From positions 744,001-808,000 of the forward strand of contig NZ_JAAMPA010000001.1 in NCBI RefSeq assembly GCF_011758655.1: 64,000 bases of DNA, given 5' to 3'. The position numbers were made by a program, and so were the translations under genes. This document shows, piece after piece, positions 27,454 to 35,826 of this stretch. A model generated the notes under the pieces. It had not been told where the DNA came from, searched no databases, and saw only the letters and a program-made list of their open reading frames with translations. How positions within the stretch are numbered: position 1 is the first letter of the stretch; every line of letters starts with the position of its first letter. This DNA is from Modestobacter marinus. Lineage in GTDB: Bacteria > Actinomycetota > Actinomycetes > Mycobacteriales > Geodermatophilaceae.

Positions 27454-28643
27454 TGGAGCTCGGGCACACCGCGGTCCTGCTGCTCGAGCTGGGCGCCGTC
27501 GTCTTCGGGCTGGGGGTGCTCGGCTCGCTGGCCGGCCGGATCGGGTTGTCCCCCATCCCGCTGTACCTGCTGGCCGGGCTGGCGTTCGGCACCGGCGGGC
27601 TGCTGCCGCTGGAGGCCCCGGAGGGCTTCTTCTCCACCGGCGCGGAGGTCGGCGTCGTGCTGCTGCTGCTCGTCCTCGGGCTGGAGTACACCGCCGAGGA
27701 CCTGGTCGACAACCTGCGCCGCCAGGCCCCGGTGGGCGTCGCCGACCTGCTGCTCAACGGCCTGCCCGGCGCCGCCCTGGCGCTGTTCCTGGGCTGGGGC
27801 CCCACCGCCGCGCTGGCCCTCTTCGGCGTCACCGCGATCAGCTCCTCGGGGATCATCTCCAAGGTCCTCACCGACCTGGGCCGGCTCGGCAACCGGGAGA
27901 CCCCGGCCGTCCTCGGCGTCCTGGTCATCGAGGACCTGGCGATGGCCGCCTACCTCCCGGTGCTCACCGGCATCGTGGCCGCCACCAGCACCGGGGACGC
28001 GGTGCTCTCGGTCACCGTCGCGCTGGCCACCCTCGCGGTCGTGCTGGTCGTCGCCGTCCGGCACGGCGGCACGGTGACCCGGTTCGTCGGGTCCCGGTCC
28101 TCGGAGATCCTGCTGCTGCGGGTGCTCGGGCTGGCGCTGCTCGTCGCCGGCGCCGCCGAGGCGGTGCACGTCTCGGCCGCGGTCGGCGCGTTCCTGCTCG
28201 GCATCGCCCTCTCCGGCGAGGTCGCCGAGCGGATCGGGGACGTGCTCGCCCCGCTGCGCGACCTGTTCGCCGCGGTCTTCTTCGTCTTCTTCGGGCTCTC
28301 GACCGACCCGACCCAGCTGCCGGACGCCCTGCTGCCCGCGGCGGCGCTGGCCGCGGTCGGGGTGGTCACCAAGTTCGGCACCGGCTGGATCGCCGGGCGC
28401 CGCGCCGGCGTCGGGCCGCCCGGCCGGGTGCGTGCCGGTGCGGCGCTGGTGGCCCGCGGCGAGTTCTCGATCATCATCGCCGGGCTGGTGCTCGGCAGCG
28501 TCCCGGCGGCCTTCGGCTCCACCGTCGCCGCCTACGTGCTGATCTTGGCCGTGCTGGGGCCGCTGGCCCCGCGGCTGGCCGACCCGTGGGTGCGCCGGCT
28601 CGCGCGGCGGACCGGGCCGCCGCGCGCCCCGACCCCCGCGTAG
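27453..28643 (+). CDS. CPA2 family cation/proton antiporter (KhtU/Kef type)
   Basis: 396-residue membrane antiporter with about 12 hydrophobic segments. Diagnostic stretches are LLLLVLGLEYTAEDL, the core TAISSSGIISKVL, LVIEDLAMAAYL with the acidic pair expected in CPA2, and ARGEFSIIIAGLVL. It probably exports K+ or Na+ in exchange for protons. It overlaps its KhtT-like partner gene by one base and converges on dnaX, whose stop is 16 bases away. Confidence 0.88.
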   Translation: MELGHTAVLLLELGAVVFGLGVLGSLAGRIGLSPIPLYLLAGLAFGTGGLLPLEAPEGFFSTGAEVGVVLLLLVLGLEYTAEDLVDNLRRQAPVGVADLLLNGLPGAALALFLGWGPTAALALFGVTAISSSGIISKVLTDLGRLGNRETPAVLGVLVIEDLAMAAYLPVLTGIVAATSTGDAVLSVTVALATLAVVLVVAVRHGGTVTRFVGSRSSEILLLRVLGLALLVAGAAEAVHVSAAVGAFLLGIALSGEVAERIGDVLAPLRDLFAAVFFVFFGLSTDPTQLPDALLPAAALAAVGVVTKFGTGWIAGRRAGVGPPGRVRAGAALVARGEFSIIIAGLVLGSVPAAFGSTVAAYVLILAVLGPLAPRLADPWVRRLARRTGPPRAPTPA

Positions 28644-28659
28644 GCGCCGGGGCCGCGGG

Positions 28660-31038
28660 TCAGCTCTCGATCGGGCGGGCGCCCAGCTGGGTGCGCAGCA
28701 GCTGCAGCGCGGCGGCCTCGGGGTCCAGCGCGGGCGCGTTGTCCGCATTGCCCCCGGAGTCGGCGTCGGCGGCCCGCTCGGCCATCAGCTCGTCGGCCTC
28801 GGCGGTCTCGGCGGCCTGCACGGCGGCCCGCGCGGCCTCCGGTGACACCGGCGCCCCACCCGGGCCGCCCCCCGCGCCCCCGGCCGAGCCAGGCCCACCG
28901 TCGACGACGGCCTGCACCTTCCAGCGGACGCCGAGCAGCTCCTCCAGCGACTGCCGGACGACGTCCTTGTTCAGGTCGTCGCCCAGCATCTTGGCCAGCG
29001 CCGGTGAGGTGGCCGCCAGGGTGAGCACCCCGTTGGTCAGGTCGTGCACCTGGGCGCTCTTGAGCAGCGCCTCGGTGGTGCGCTTGTGCCCGCGCACCAC
29101 CTTGAGCAGCTCCGGCCAGATCCGTCGGACGTCGGCCGTGGTCAGCGTGCCGTCACCGGCCGCGGGCTCGTCGGGGGTGGCCGACACCAGCGGCGTCGGC
29201 TCGCCACCGCGCGGGGCCGGCGCGGACTCCGCCGCGGCCCGGGGTGCGGGCGCGCGGCCCGCGTCCGGGGTCGGGGTGGGCGCGGCGGCCCGGGGCGGGG
29301 TTGCCGCGGCGGGACGGGGGGGCTGCGGCCAGTCCTCGTCAACCGTGGGCGCGGCGGCCCGGGGCGGGGCTGCCGCGGCCGGCCGGGAGGGTTGCGGCCA
29401 GTCCTCGTCGTCGGTGGGCTCCGGCGGCAGCGGGACCTCGGACGACGACGCCGCCTCCGGCCGGGGCCGGGAGGGTGCCGCAGCGGGCGGCGCGGCCGCC
29501 GGGCCGGGTGCGCCCGGCCGGGCGGTCACCGGCCAGCCGTCGTCCCCCTCCGCGGCCGGCGCGGGCGCGGAGGACGGCGCCGGGGCGGGCGCGCCCGGGC
29601 GGGCGGTCACCGGCCAGCCGTCGTCGCCCTCCGGGGCCCTCGGAGGTGCCGACGGCGCCGGGGCGGCCGGCGCGGAGCGGGCCTGGGAGGGACGGACGTA
29701 CGCCGGCCGGCTGGTCTGCGCAGCGGCGGGAGGAGCGACCGGCTCCGCGGCCGGAGCCTGCGGAGCGGGAGCCGCCGGGGTGGCGACCGGGGCCGCCTGG
29801 ACCGGAGCGGGCCGGGCGGGTTCGCGGACCGGTGCCGGGACGGCCGTCGCCTCGGGGCGGCCGGCGTGCTCGCCGGCGATCGACAGCCGCCGCTCCAGCC
29901 GCTCCAGCCGCTGCAGGGTGGCCGTGGCCGAGCCGTCGACCGCGGGCAGCAGCATCCGGGCGCAGACCAGCTCCAGCAGCAGCCGGGGAGCCGTCGTCCC
30001 GCGCATCTCGGTGAGGCCCTCGTGCACGGTGTCGGCCAGCCGGGAGAGCGTCGCCGCGCCCAGCGCCTGGGCCTGCCGGCTCATCAGGTCCAGCCGGTCG
30101 GGCGGGCAGTCGAGCAGCCCGTTGCCGCCGGCCTCGGGCACGGCGTCCAGCACGATCAGGTCGCGCAGCCGGTCCAGCAGGTCGGTGGCGAAGCGGCGGG
30201 GGTCGTGCCCGGCCTCGACCACCCGGTCGACGGCCTGGAAGACGCCCGGCGCGTCGGAGGCGGCCAGCGCGTCGACGGCCTCGTCGAGCAGCGCCTCATC
30301 GGTGACGCCGAGCAGGCCCACGGCCGACCGGTAGGTGACCCCCTCCGGACCGGCGCCGGCCAGCAGCTGGTCCAGGATCGACAGCGAGTCGCGCACCGAG
30401 CCGCCGCCGGCCCGGACCACCAGCGGGAACACCGTCGGCTCGACGGTGACGCCCTCGGCCGCGCAGGTCCGCTCCAGCAGGCCGCGCAGCGTGCTGGGCG
30501 GCACGAGCCGGAACGGGTAGTGGTGGGTGCGCGAGCGGATGGTCGGGAGGACCTTCTCCGGCTCGGTGGTGGCGAAGACGAACACCAGGAACTCCGGCGG
30601 CTCCTCGACCACCTTCAGCAGGGCGTTGAAGCCCTGCGAGCTCACCATGTGCGCCTCGTCGACGATGTAGACCTTGTAGCGGCTGTGCACCGGGGCGAAG
30701 AACGCCTTCTCGCGCAGGTCGCGGGCGTCGTCGACACCACCGTGGCTGGCCGCGTCGATCTCCATGACGTCGATCGAGCCGGGGCCGTCGGGGGCCAGCG
30801 CGACGCACGAGCTGCACACGCCGCAGGGCGTGGAGGTCGGCCCCTGCTCGCAGTTGAGCGACCGGGCGAGGATCCGCGCCGACGACGTCTTCCCGCAGCC
30901 CCGCGGCCCGCTGAACAGGTAGGCGTGGTTGATCCGCCCGCCGTCCACGGCGTTCATCAGGGGCGCGGTGACGTGCTCCTGCCCGACCACCTCGGCGAAG
31001 GTCGCCGGACGGTACTTGCGGTAGAGCGCCAGAGCCAC
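28660..31038 (-). CDS. dnaX: DNA polymerase III subunit gamma/tau DnaX
   Basis: 792-residue clamp-loader subunit. The AAA+ core covers about residues 1-370, with Walker A GPRGCGKTSSA, zinc cysteines (C-GVCSSC), DEAH motif and sensor RTHHYPFR. A Pro/Ala/Arg linker of about 240 residues follows. In it, EGDDGWPVTARPGAP occurs twice and DEDWPQP-x-RPAAA-x-PPRAA occurs twice, so it has grown by internal duplication. A conserved tau-like part resumes near WPELLKVVRGHKRTTEALL. GTG start. It is the upstream member of the usual dnaX-ybaB-recR group. Confidence 0.96.
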   Translation of the reverse strand: MALALYRKYRPATFAEVVGQEHVTAPLMNAVDGGRINHAYLFSGPRGCGKTSSARILARSLNCEQGPTSTPCGVCSSCVALAPDGPGSIDVMEIDAASHGGVDDARDLREKAFFAPVHSRYKVYIVDEAHMVSSQGFNALLKVVEEPPEFLVFVFATTEPEKVLPTIRSRTHHYPFRLVPPSTLRGLLERTCAAEGVTVEPTVFPLVVRAGGGSVRDSLSILDQLLAGAGPEGVTYRSAVGLLGVTDEALLDEAVDALAASDAPGVFQAVDRVVEAGHDPRRFATDLLDRLRDLIVLDAVPEAGGNGLLDCPPDRLDLMSRQAQALGAATLSRLADTVHEGLTEMRGTTAPRLLLELVCARMLLPAVDGSATATLQRLERLERRLSIAGEHAGRPEATAVPAPVREPARPAPVQAAPVATPAAPAPQAPAAEPVAPPAAAQTSRPAYVRPSQARSAPAAPAPSAPPRAPEGDDGWPVTARPGAPAPAPSSAPAPAAEGDDGWPVTARPGAPGPAAAPPAAAPSRPRPEAASSSEVPLPPEPTDDEDWPQPSRPAAAAPPRAAAPTVDEDWPQPPRPAAATPPRAAAPTPTPDAGRAPAPRAAAESAPAPRGGEPTPLVSATPDEPAAGDGTLTTADVRRIWPELLKVVRGHKRTTEALLKSAQVHDLTNGVLTLAATSPALAKMLGDDLNKDVVRQSLEELLGVRWKVQAVVDGGPGSAGGAGGGPGGAPVSPEAARAAVQAAETAEADELMAERAADADSGGNADNAPALDPEAAALQLLRTQLGARPIES

Positions 31039-31087
31039 GCCGCGAATCTACGTGGCCGCACCGACGCGCTGGTGCAGCGCGGCCCGC

Positions 31088-31756
31088 TCAGAGGGTGAGG
31101 TGCAGGAGGAACTCGATCGAGCCGGTGTCCTCGACCCGGACGAAGCCCAGGTCCGGCGCCTCGATCCCGTGGTCGGCGAAGGTCACCGGCACGGAGCCGG
31201 AGACGTCGACGCCCTCGGCGGTGCGCACCACGGACATCTCGGTCTGCACCGGCTGGGTGACCCCGGCCAGGGTCAGCTCGCCGGTCACCGGCACCGTGAC
31301 GGGGGTGCCGGTGAGCTCCGGGAGGTCGGCCACCTCGGTCACGGAGAACGTCGCGGTGGGGTGCGTGTCGACGTCCATCACGTTGTCCCGGAAGTAGGAG
31401 TCGCGGCGGCCGCTGTCGGTGGTGATCGAGGCGACGTCCACGGTCACGTCGGCGTCGGCGAGGTCCCCACCCGAGACGACGACGGTGCCGGTGACCTGGT
31501 CGGTCGTGCCGGCCACGGTGACGTCGGCACCGTTGAGCACCTCCTCCACCCGGTAGCCCGCGGTGGAGCTCGGGGCGATCGCCCAGGTGCCGTCGGTGTC
31601 CGCGGTCAGCTCGACCGCCTCCGGCTGGACCTGCACCGTCGGGGCCGGGGGTGCGTCCCCCTCGATGGCGGCGTAGACCAACGGCCCGCCGACGGCCGCT
31701 GCGGCGACCACCGCCACGGCCCCACCGGTGATCAACCAGGTACGACGACTGGGCAT
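31088..31756 (-). CDS. YceI family lipid/isoprenoid-binding-like protein, membrane-anchored
   Basis: 222-residue protein. An N-terminal hydrophobic anchor or signal (WLITGGAVAVVAAAAVGGPL) is followed by a short spacer and a YceI lipocalin-like beta barrel from about residue 55 (GTWAIAPSSTAGYRVEEV), with the family motif DSGRRDSYFRDNVMDVDTHP. YceI proteins bind polyprenoids outside the cytoplasm. The ATG at 31756 follows GGGGGAG. It lies between SRP RNA and dnaX, on the same strand. Confidence 0.88.
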   Translation of the reverse strand: MPSRRTWLITGGAVAVVAAAAVGGPLVYAAIEGDAPPAPTVQVQPEAVELTADTDGTWAIAPSSTAGYRVEEVLNGADVTVAGTTDQVTGTVVVSGGDLADADVTVDVASITTDSGRRDSYFRDNVMDVDTHPTATFSVTEVADLPELTGTPVTVPVTGELTLAGVTQPVQTEMSVVRTAEGVDVSGSVPVTFADHGIEAPDLGFVRVEDTGSIEFLLHLTL

Positions 31757-31836
31757 GGCCACTCCCCCGCTTGAAGGTTCATGGAGCAAAGCGCACGAAC
31801 CTGGGAAGAGCCTGAGAGCCGGGTCGAGAAAGAGAG

Positions 31837-31923
31837 GACCCCCCGCACACCCGCCAGAGCCCGCTTATCCTTGCTGCCTTCCGGCCCTGGGGAGGTTCAC
31901 AGGGTGACGCCGCACGAGGGGTC
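31837..31923 (-). ncRNA. ffs: Signal recognition particle RNA (small, 4.5S type)
   Basis: Read on the minus strand, the 5' end GACCCCTCGTGC pairs with the 3' end GTGTGCGGGGGGTC. The apical domain carries the hallmark AGGGCCGGAAGGCAGCAAGG, with the Ffh-binding internal loops and the GGAA-type tetraloop region. About 87 bases fit a bacterial small SRP RNA. Ends are set by pairing and may be a few bases off. The position near dnaX is usual in actinobacteria. Confidence 0.93.
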
Positions 31924-31998
31924 GCCGTCCACTGTAGAGGACGCCCTCCGTGCCGGACGCCGGAACCCGACCACCGGGCCCCCGTACGCTCCCGCCGC

Positions 31999-32967
31999 AT
32001 GACCGGGCGCACCCTCCAGCCCGCGCCGTCCGCCCGCGGCTTCGTGCTCGTCGTGCTCGCCGCGCTGTGCTGGGGGACGTCGGGGATCACCGGCGACCTG
32101 GTCGCCGACCGCACCGACCTCGACCCGCTCGACGTCGCCTGGCACCGGATGGCCGTCGGTGCCGCCGCCCTGCTCACCGTCCACCTGCTCGGCCGGCGCC
32201 GCGCGGCGCGGTCCCCCGCCCCGCCCGTCGCGTGGTCGGGGCCGCTGCGCCGGCGGCTGGCCGGTGTGGGCGCGGGGCTGGCGGTCTACCAGAGCGCCTA
32301 CTTCGCCGCGGTGGCCACGGCCGGGGTGAGCATCGCGACGCTGGTCGCACTCGGCCTGGCCCCGCTGCTGGTGGCCGTCGGCGCCGCCGCGCTCGGGCAC
32401 GGCCGCCCCGACCGGGCGACGACGGCGGCACTGGTCGTCGCGCTCGCCGGGCTGGTGCTGCTCGTGGGGGTGTCCGCGGGCGGCGACGGCGGCGACGCGG
32501 TCGTCCTGGGCGCGCTGGCCGCGGTCGGCTGCGCGGCCGCCTACGCCGCCGTCGTCCTGCTGTCGGCCGGCGCACCGGCGGGGGTGCCGACGACGACGGT
32601 GGGGTTCACCGTGGGCGCCGTGCTGCTGACCCCGGTGGCGCTGACCGCCGGGCTCGACCTCACCACCGACCCGCTGGGGCTGGCGCTGCTGCTCTACCTC
32701 GGGCTGGTGCCGACCGCGCTGGCGTACGGGCTGTTCTTCACCGGGGTGCGGGCCGTGCCGGCCGCGGTCGCCTCGATCGTGACCCTGCTGGAGCCGCTGA
32801 CGGCGACCGCGCTGGCCGCCGTGGTGCTCGGGGAGCGCCTCACCCCGACCGCGCTGGTCGGGGGTGCGCTCATGCTCGGCGCCGTCACGGCGCTCTACCT
32901 GCGGAGGATGGGAGATTCGAACTCCCGAGGGCTTGCACCCAACCCGCTTTCCAAGCGAGCGCCATAG
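31999..32967 (+). CDS. EamA/DMT family transporter, 3' end overlapping a tRNA gene
   Basis: 322-residue drug/metabolite transporter with ten hydrophobic segments in two EamA repeats (first GFVLVVLAALCWGTSGI, second from about residue 165). The core ends near LMLGAVTALYLRR. The final 20 or so residues (MGDSNSRGLAPNPLSKRAP) are read from the antisense strand of the tRNA-Ser gene at 32902-32986. That tail is likely a fortuitous extension after loss of an earlier stop. ATG start. The substrate is unknown. Confidence 0.85.
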   Translation: MTGRTLQPAPSARGFVLVVLAALCWGTSGITGDLVADRTDLDPLDVAWHRMAVGAAALLTVHLLGRRRAARSPAPPVAWSGPLRRRLAGVGAGLAVYQSAYFAAVATAGVSIATLVALGLAPLLVAVGAAALGHGRPDRATTAALVVALAGLVLLVGVSAGGDGGDAVVLGALAAVGCAAAYAAVVLLSAGAPAGVPTTTVGFTVGAVLLTPVALTAGLDLTTDPLGLALLLYLGLVPTALAYGLFFTGVRAVPAAVASIVTLLEPLTATALAAVVLGERLTPTALVGGALMLGAVTALYLRRMGDSNSRGLAPNPLSKRAP

Positions 32968-32986
32968 GCCACTAGGCGAATCCTCC
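32902..32986 (-). tRNA. tRNA-Ser (anticodon GGA)
   Basis: 85-base cloverleaf with acceptor arms GGAGGAT and ATCCTCC, discriminator G, and T-arm GGGAGTTCGAATCTCCC. The anticodon loop CTTGGAAAG gives GGA. A long variable arm marks it as class II (serine). No encoded CCA. Its 3' two-thirds lie inside the end of the opposite-strand DMT transporter gene. Confidence 0.96.
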
Positions 32987-33125
32987 AGTGCGGTGCCACT
33001 GTACCGGGCGGGTCTGCGGCAGTCAGCCGCTCCCCTCCACCCGGGCGGCCAGCGGGGCCCGAGGGTGGTTGAGTTGTCCACTGGGACGGCGAACGCCGCA
33101 CGGACCGGAGACCGGGAGGACCGAC

Positions 33126-33473
33126 ATGAGCAGCGCTGAGCAGGTGCGCCCCGACGTGGTCGCGGCGATCGTCACCGCACTGGAGGAGACCGACCCCAGC
33201 AACCTCCCGGCCGACGCCACCCGGGCCGAGAAGGACGCCGCCAAGGACCGGTACCTCTCCAACCTGGTCGCCGGGCGGGCGCAGCGCGAGCGGCAGACCC
33301 GGGCGTGGGAGCTGCTGCTGACCCGCAGCCACGACGAGCCGCCGAGCTGGCGGCAGCTGTTCGACGAGCTGCCGCAGAGCTCGGTCGACCAGCTGGCCGA
33401 CCTCTACGACGCGTTGCCCGAGGGGGCCCAGGCGGAGTACGCGCGCCGCTACGGGGCCCCGGTCTCCGCCTGA
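33126..33473 (+). CDS. Hypothetical protein, 115 residues
   Basis: Small, soluble, charged protein of unrecognised family. It is mainly helical in appearance, with a basic middle (RAEKDAAKDRYLSNLVAGRAQRERQTR) — the longest notable run is the Arg/Lys-rich part near residues 36-60 — and an acidic second half with WRQLFDELPQSSVDQLADLY. There is no signal peptide or membrane segment. The ATG follows GGGAGGACC. It lies 34 bases before the Ser/Thr kinase gene and is probably co-transcribed with it, so it may be a kinase partner or substrate. That is inference only. Confidence 0.7.
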   Translation: MSSAEQVRPDVVAAIVTALEETDPSNLPADATRAEKDAAKDRYLSNLVAGRAQRERQTRAWELLLTRSHDEPPSWRQLFDELPQSSVDQLADLYDALPEGAQAEYARRYGAPVSA

Positions 33474-33507
33474 CCCTCCGGAAGGCCGCGGTGCGGGCGG
33501 GGCTGCG

Positions 33508-35637
33508 GTGACGGCGCCGGGCGCCCGGGTGGCCGGGCGCTACCTGCTGCACTCCCGGCTCGGCGGTGGGGCGATGGGCGCGGTGTGGCTGGCCCGGGAC
33601 GAGCTGCTGGGCCGCGATGTCGCCGTCAAGCAGGTGCTCATCCCGCTCGGCAGCGACCCGGAGGCGACCGCCGGGCACCGCGAGGCGGCGATGCGTGAGG
33701 GCCGGATCGCCGCCCGGCTCACCCACCCGCACGCCGTCGCCGTCTACGACATGGTCGACGACGGCGGGACGCCGTGGCTGGTCATGGAGTACCTGCCCTC
33801 CCAGAGCCTGGCCGCCGTGCTGGCCCAGCGGGGCACGTTGCCGGTGCAGCAGGTGGCCCAGATCGGGGCACAGGTCGCCGATGCGCTGGTGGCCACCCAT
33901 GCGGTCGGCGTCGTCCACCGGGACGTGAAGCCGGGCAACATCCTGATCGGCAACGGGCCGCGCAGCGCCGGCCTGGTGAAGATCACCGACTTCGGCATCT
34001 CCCGGGCCCGCGGCGACGTCTCGCTCACCCAGACCGGCGTGGTCAAGGGGACGCCGGCCTACCTGGCCCCCGAGGTCGCCCGCGGGCAGGAGCCGCGGGA
34101 GGCCAGCGACGTCTTCTCGCTGGGCGCCACGCTGCACGCCTGCCTCGAGGGGACGCCGCCCTTCGGGATGACGGAGAACCCGCTGGAGATGCTCCACCGG
34201 GTCGCCGGGGGCAACGTGGCCCGGCCGCGCAACGCCGGGGCGCTCACCCGGCCGCTGCTGCGGATGCTGGCCAACGACCCGGCGAAGCGCCCGACGATGA
34301 CCCAGGTGCGCGACCAGCTGGCGAAGCTGGCCGCCGGCCGGGACGGTGACGTCACCGAGGTGCTCAGGGCGCGCACGCCGCTGCTGCCGACGCTGGCCGA
34401 CCTGCGCCCGGTCTCCGACGCGGCGCTGCCCGGCAGGCCCGTCATTACGGGCTCTTCCGCCAGCGACTCCCCCGCCACGCCGTTCCCTGCCGCCGCGTCC
34501 CCTGCCACCGCGTCCCCTGCCACCGCGTCCCCTGTCACCGACTTCCCTGCCACCGACTCCCCTGTGATCGGTGTTCCCACCGCCGGCATCCCGGCCACCG
34601 GATCCACATCCGCCGGGCCCACAACCGCCGGGCCCACAACCGCCGGGCCCTCAACCGCCGGGCCCTCAACCGCCGGGCCCTCAACCGCCGGGCCCTCAAC
34701 CGCCGGACCGTCAGCCACCGGTTCTCCGTCAGGCGCGCCCCCCGCCACCGACTCCGCCGCGACTGATCCGCCTGCCACCGGAGCACCCGCCACCGGGGTC
34801 ACTGCCGCTGGCATGTCCGCGGGCGCGCCCGCAGCTCGGTCGGCACTCCCGGCCGACACTGCGCCGCCCCCGGTGGTTGGAAGCCAGCCAGGCACCAGCG
34901 CCCCCCGGGGAGCCGGCAGCGCCGCACCGACGGCCGGGGCAGTGCCTACGGCGGATCAGCCCACCCCTTCCGTCCCCGCATCGCGTCGCGGCCGCCGCCG
35001 GTCCCGCCTGGTCGCGGCCGTCGCTGTCCTGCTCCTCGCCCTGTCCGGCACGCTGGGTGCGGTCTGGCTGGGTGCCCGGGACGACGACGGCGAGGCACCG
35101 CCGGCGGCGGCCAGCACCCCACCGCCGTCCCCGTCCTCCTCCGAGCCCGCGCAGGCGACCGAGGAGGAGCCGGTGGTCCCGTCCGAGACGCCGACGGCCC
35201 CCTCGGAGACCGCACCCGCCGCGGAGACCCCGGCCACCACCTCGGAGCCCCCACCCGCCGCGACGCCCTCGCCGACTGCCGCGGCCCCGAGCCCGACCGC
35301 ACCGCCCGCCGGCCCGGCCCCGAGCTCCGCAGCCGAGGTGACGGAGGCGATCACCAGCTACTACGCACTGTTGCCCGGCGACCCCGTGTCGGCCTGGGAG
35401 CTGACCGGACCCCGGCTGCGCGCGCAGATCGGCAGCCGGGCGGCGTACGTCGACTTCTGGAACCGGTTCCAGAGCGTCGAGCGGGGTGCGGTCTCGGCGC
35501 AGGACGGGTCGCTCGTCGCCTCGATGCCGGTGACCTTCACCGAGCGCGACGGCAGCGTCAGCGCGGAACAGCACCGGATCAGCCTGGTCCGCGGGGACGA
35601 CGGCCGGCTGCTCATCGACTACGACGTCCCGGTCTGA
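33508..35637 (+). CDS. PknB-type membrane Ser/Thr protein kinase
   Basis: 709-residue receptor-like kinase. The kinase domain covers residues 11-275, with glycine loop LGGGAMGAVW, ATP lysine K41, HRD catalytic D139 and DFG D161. A low-complexity juxtamembrane linker follows (about 310-490), encoded by two 15-bp minisatellites. One membrane helix lies near 500-520 (LVAAVAVLLLALSGTLGAVW). A Pro/Ser/Thr-rich stalk leads to an extracytoplasmic domain of about 100 residues at the C-terminus. That domain looks NTF2-like (ITSYYALLPGDPVSAWELTG) and is not PASTA. The GTG start was taken because the kinase fold begins soon after. Confidence 0.9.
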   Translation: MTAPGARVAGRYLLHSRLGGGAMGAVWLARDELLGRDVAVKQVLIPLGSDPEATAGHREAAMREGRIAARLTHPHAVAVYDMVDDGGTPWLVMEYLPSQSLAAVLAQRGTLPVQQVAQIGAQVADALVATHAVGVVHRDVKPGNILIGNGPRSAGLVKITDFGISRARGDVSLTQTGVVKGTPAYLAPEVARGQEPREASDVFSLGATLHACLEGTPPFGMTENPLEMLHRVAGGNVARPRNAGALTRPLLRMLANDPAKRPTMTQVRDQLAKLAAGRDGDVTEVLRARTPLLPTLADLRPVSDAALPGRPVITGSSASDSPATPFPAAASPATASPATASPVTDFPATDSPVIGVPTAGIPATGSTSAGPTTAGPTTAGPSTAGPSTAGPSTAGPSTAGPSATGSPSGAPPATDSAATDPPATGAPATGVTAAGMSAGAPAARSALPADTAPPPVVGSQPGTSAPRGAGSAAPTAGAVPTADQPTPSVPASRRGRRRSRLVAAVAVLLLALSGTLGAVWLGARDDDGEAPPAAASTPPPSPSSSEPAQATEEEPVVPSETPTAPSETAPAAETPATTSEPPPAATPSPTAAAPSPTAPPAGPAPSSAAEVTEAITSYYALLPGDPVSAWELTGPRLRAQIGSRAAYVDFWNRFQSVERGAVSAQDGSLVASMPVTFTERDGSVSAEQHRISLVRGDDGRLLIDYDVPV
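34491..34725 (+). repeat. Two 15-bp minisatellites inside the kinase gene
   Basis: From about 34491 a unit GCGTCCCCTGCCACC repeats about four times with drift (encoding ASPAT). From 34606 to 34710 a unit such as TCAACCGCCGGGCCC repeats seven times (encoding STAGP or TTAGP). Units are exact multiples of three, so copy-number changes would lengthen or shorten the linker without breaking the frame. Confidence 0.85.
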
Positions 35638-35731
35638 CGAGGGGCGCCGTCGCTCGCCGGCTCGCGGCGGGACCCGGCAGAGACGCGAGAACGGCGGCGC
35701 CCCTGCTCGGGGCGCCGCCGTTCTCGACTGG

Positions 35732-35816
35732 CGGTGGCGGTGGGATTTGAACCCACGGAGGCTTGCACCTCACACGCTTTCGAGGCGTGCTCCTTCGGCC
35801 GCTCGGACACGCCACC
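35732..35816 (-). tRNA. tRNA-Ser (anticodon CGA)
   Basis: 85-base class II cloverleaf. Acceptor arms are GGTGGCG and CGCCACC, with discriminator G. The T-arm is GTGGGTTCAAATCCCAC and the anticodon loop CTCGAAA gives CGA. A long variable arm is present. No encoded CCA. It stands 10 bases beyond the end of tadA on the same strand. Confidence 0.96.
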
Positions 35817-35826
35817 GCCGGAGAGA

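Noticed and set aside
34491..34725. CRISPR-like array
   Set aside because: The 15-bp units are contiguous without spacers, lie inside a kinase frame, and no cas genes are present.
32902..35816. Integrated element between two tRNA-Ser genes
   Set aside because: No integrase, no direct repeat of a tRNA end, and the enclosed genes are ordinary chromosomal types.
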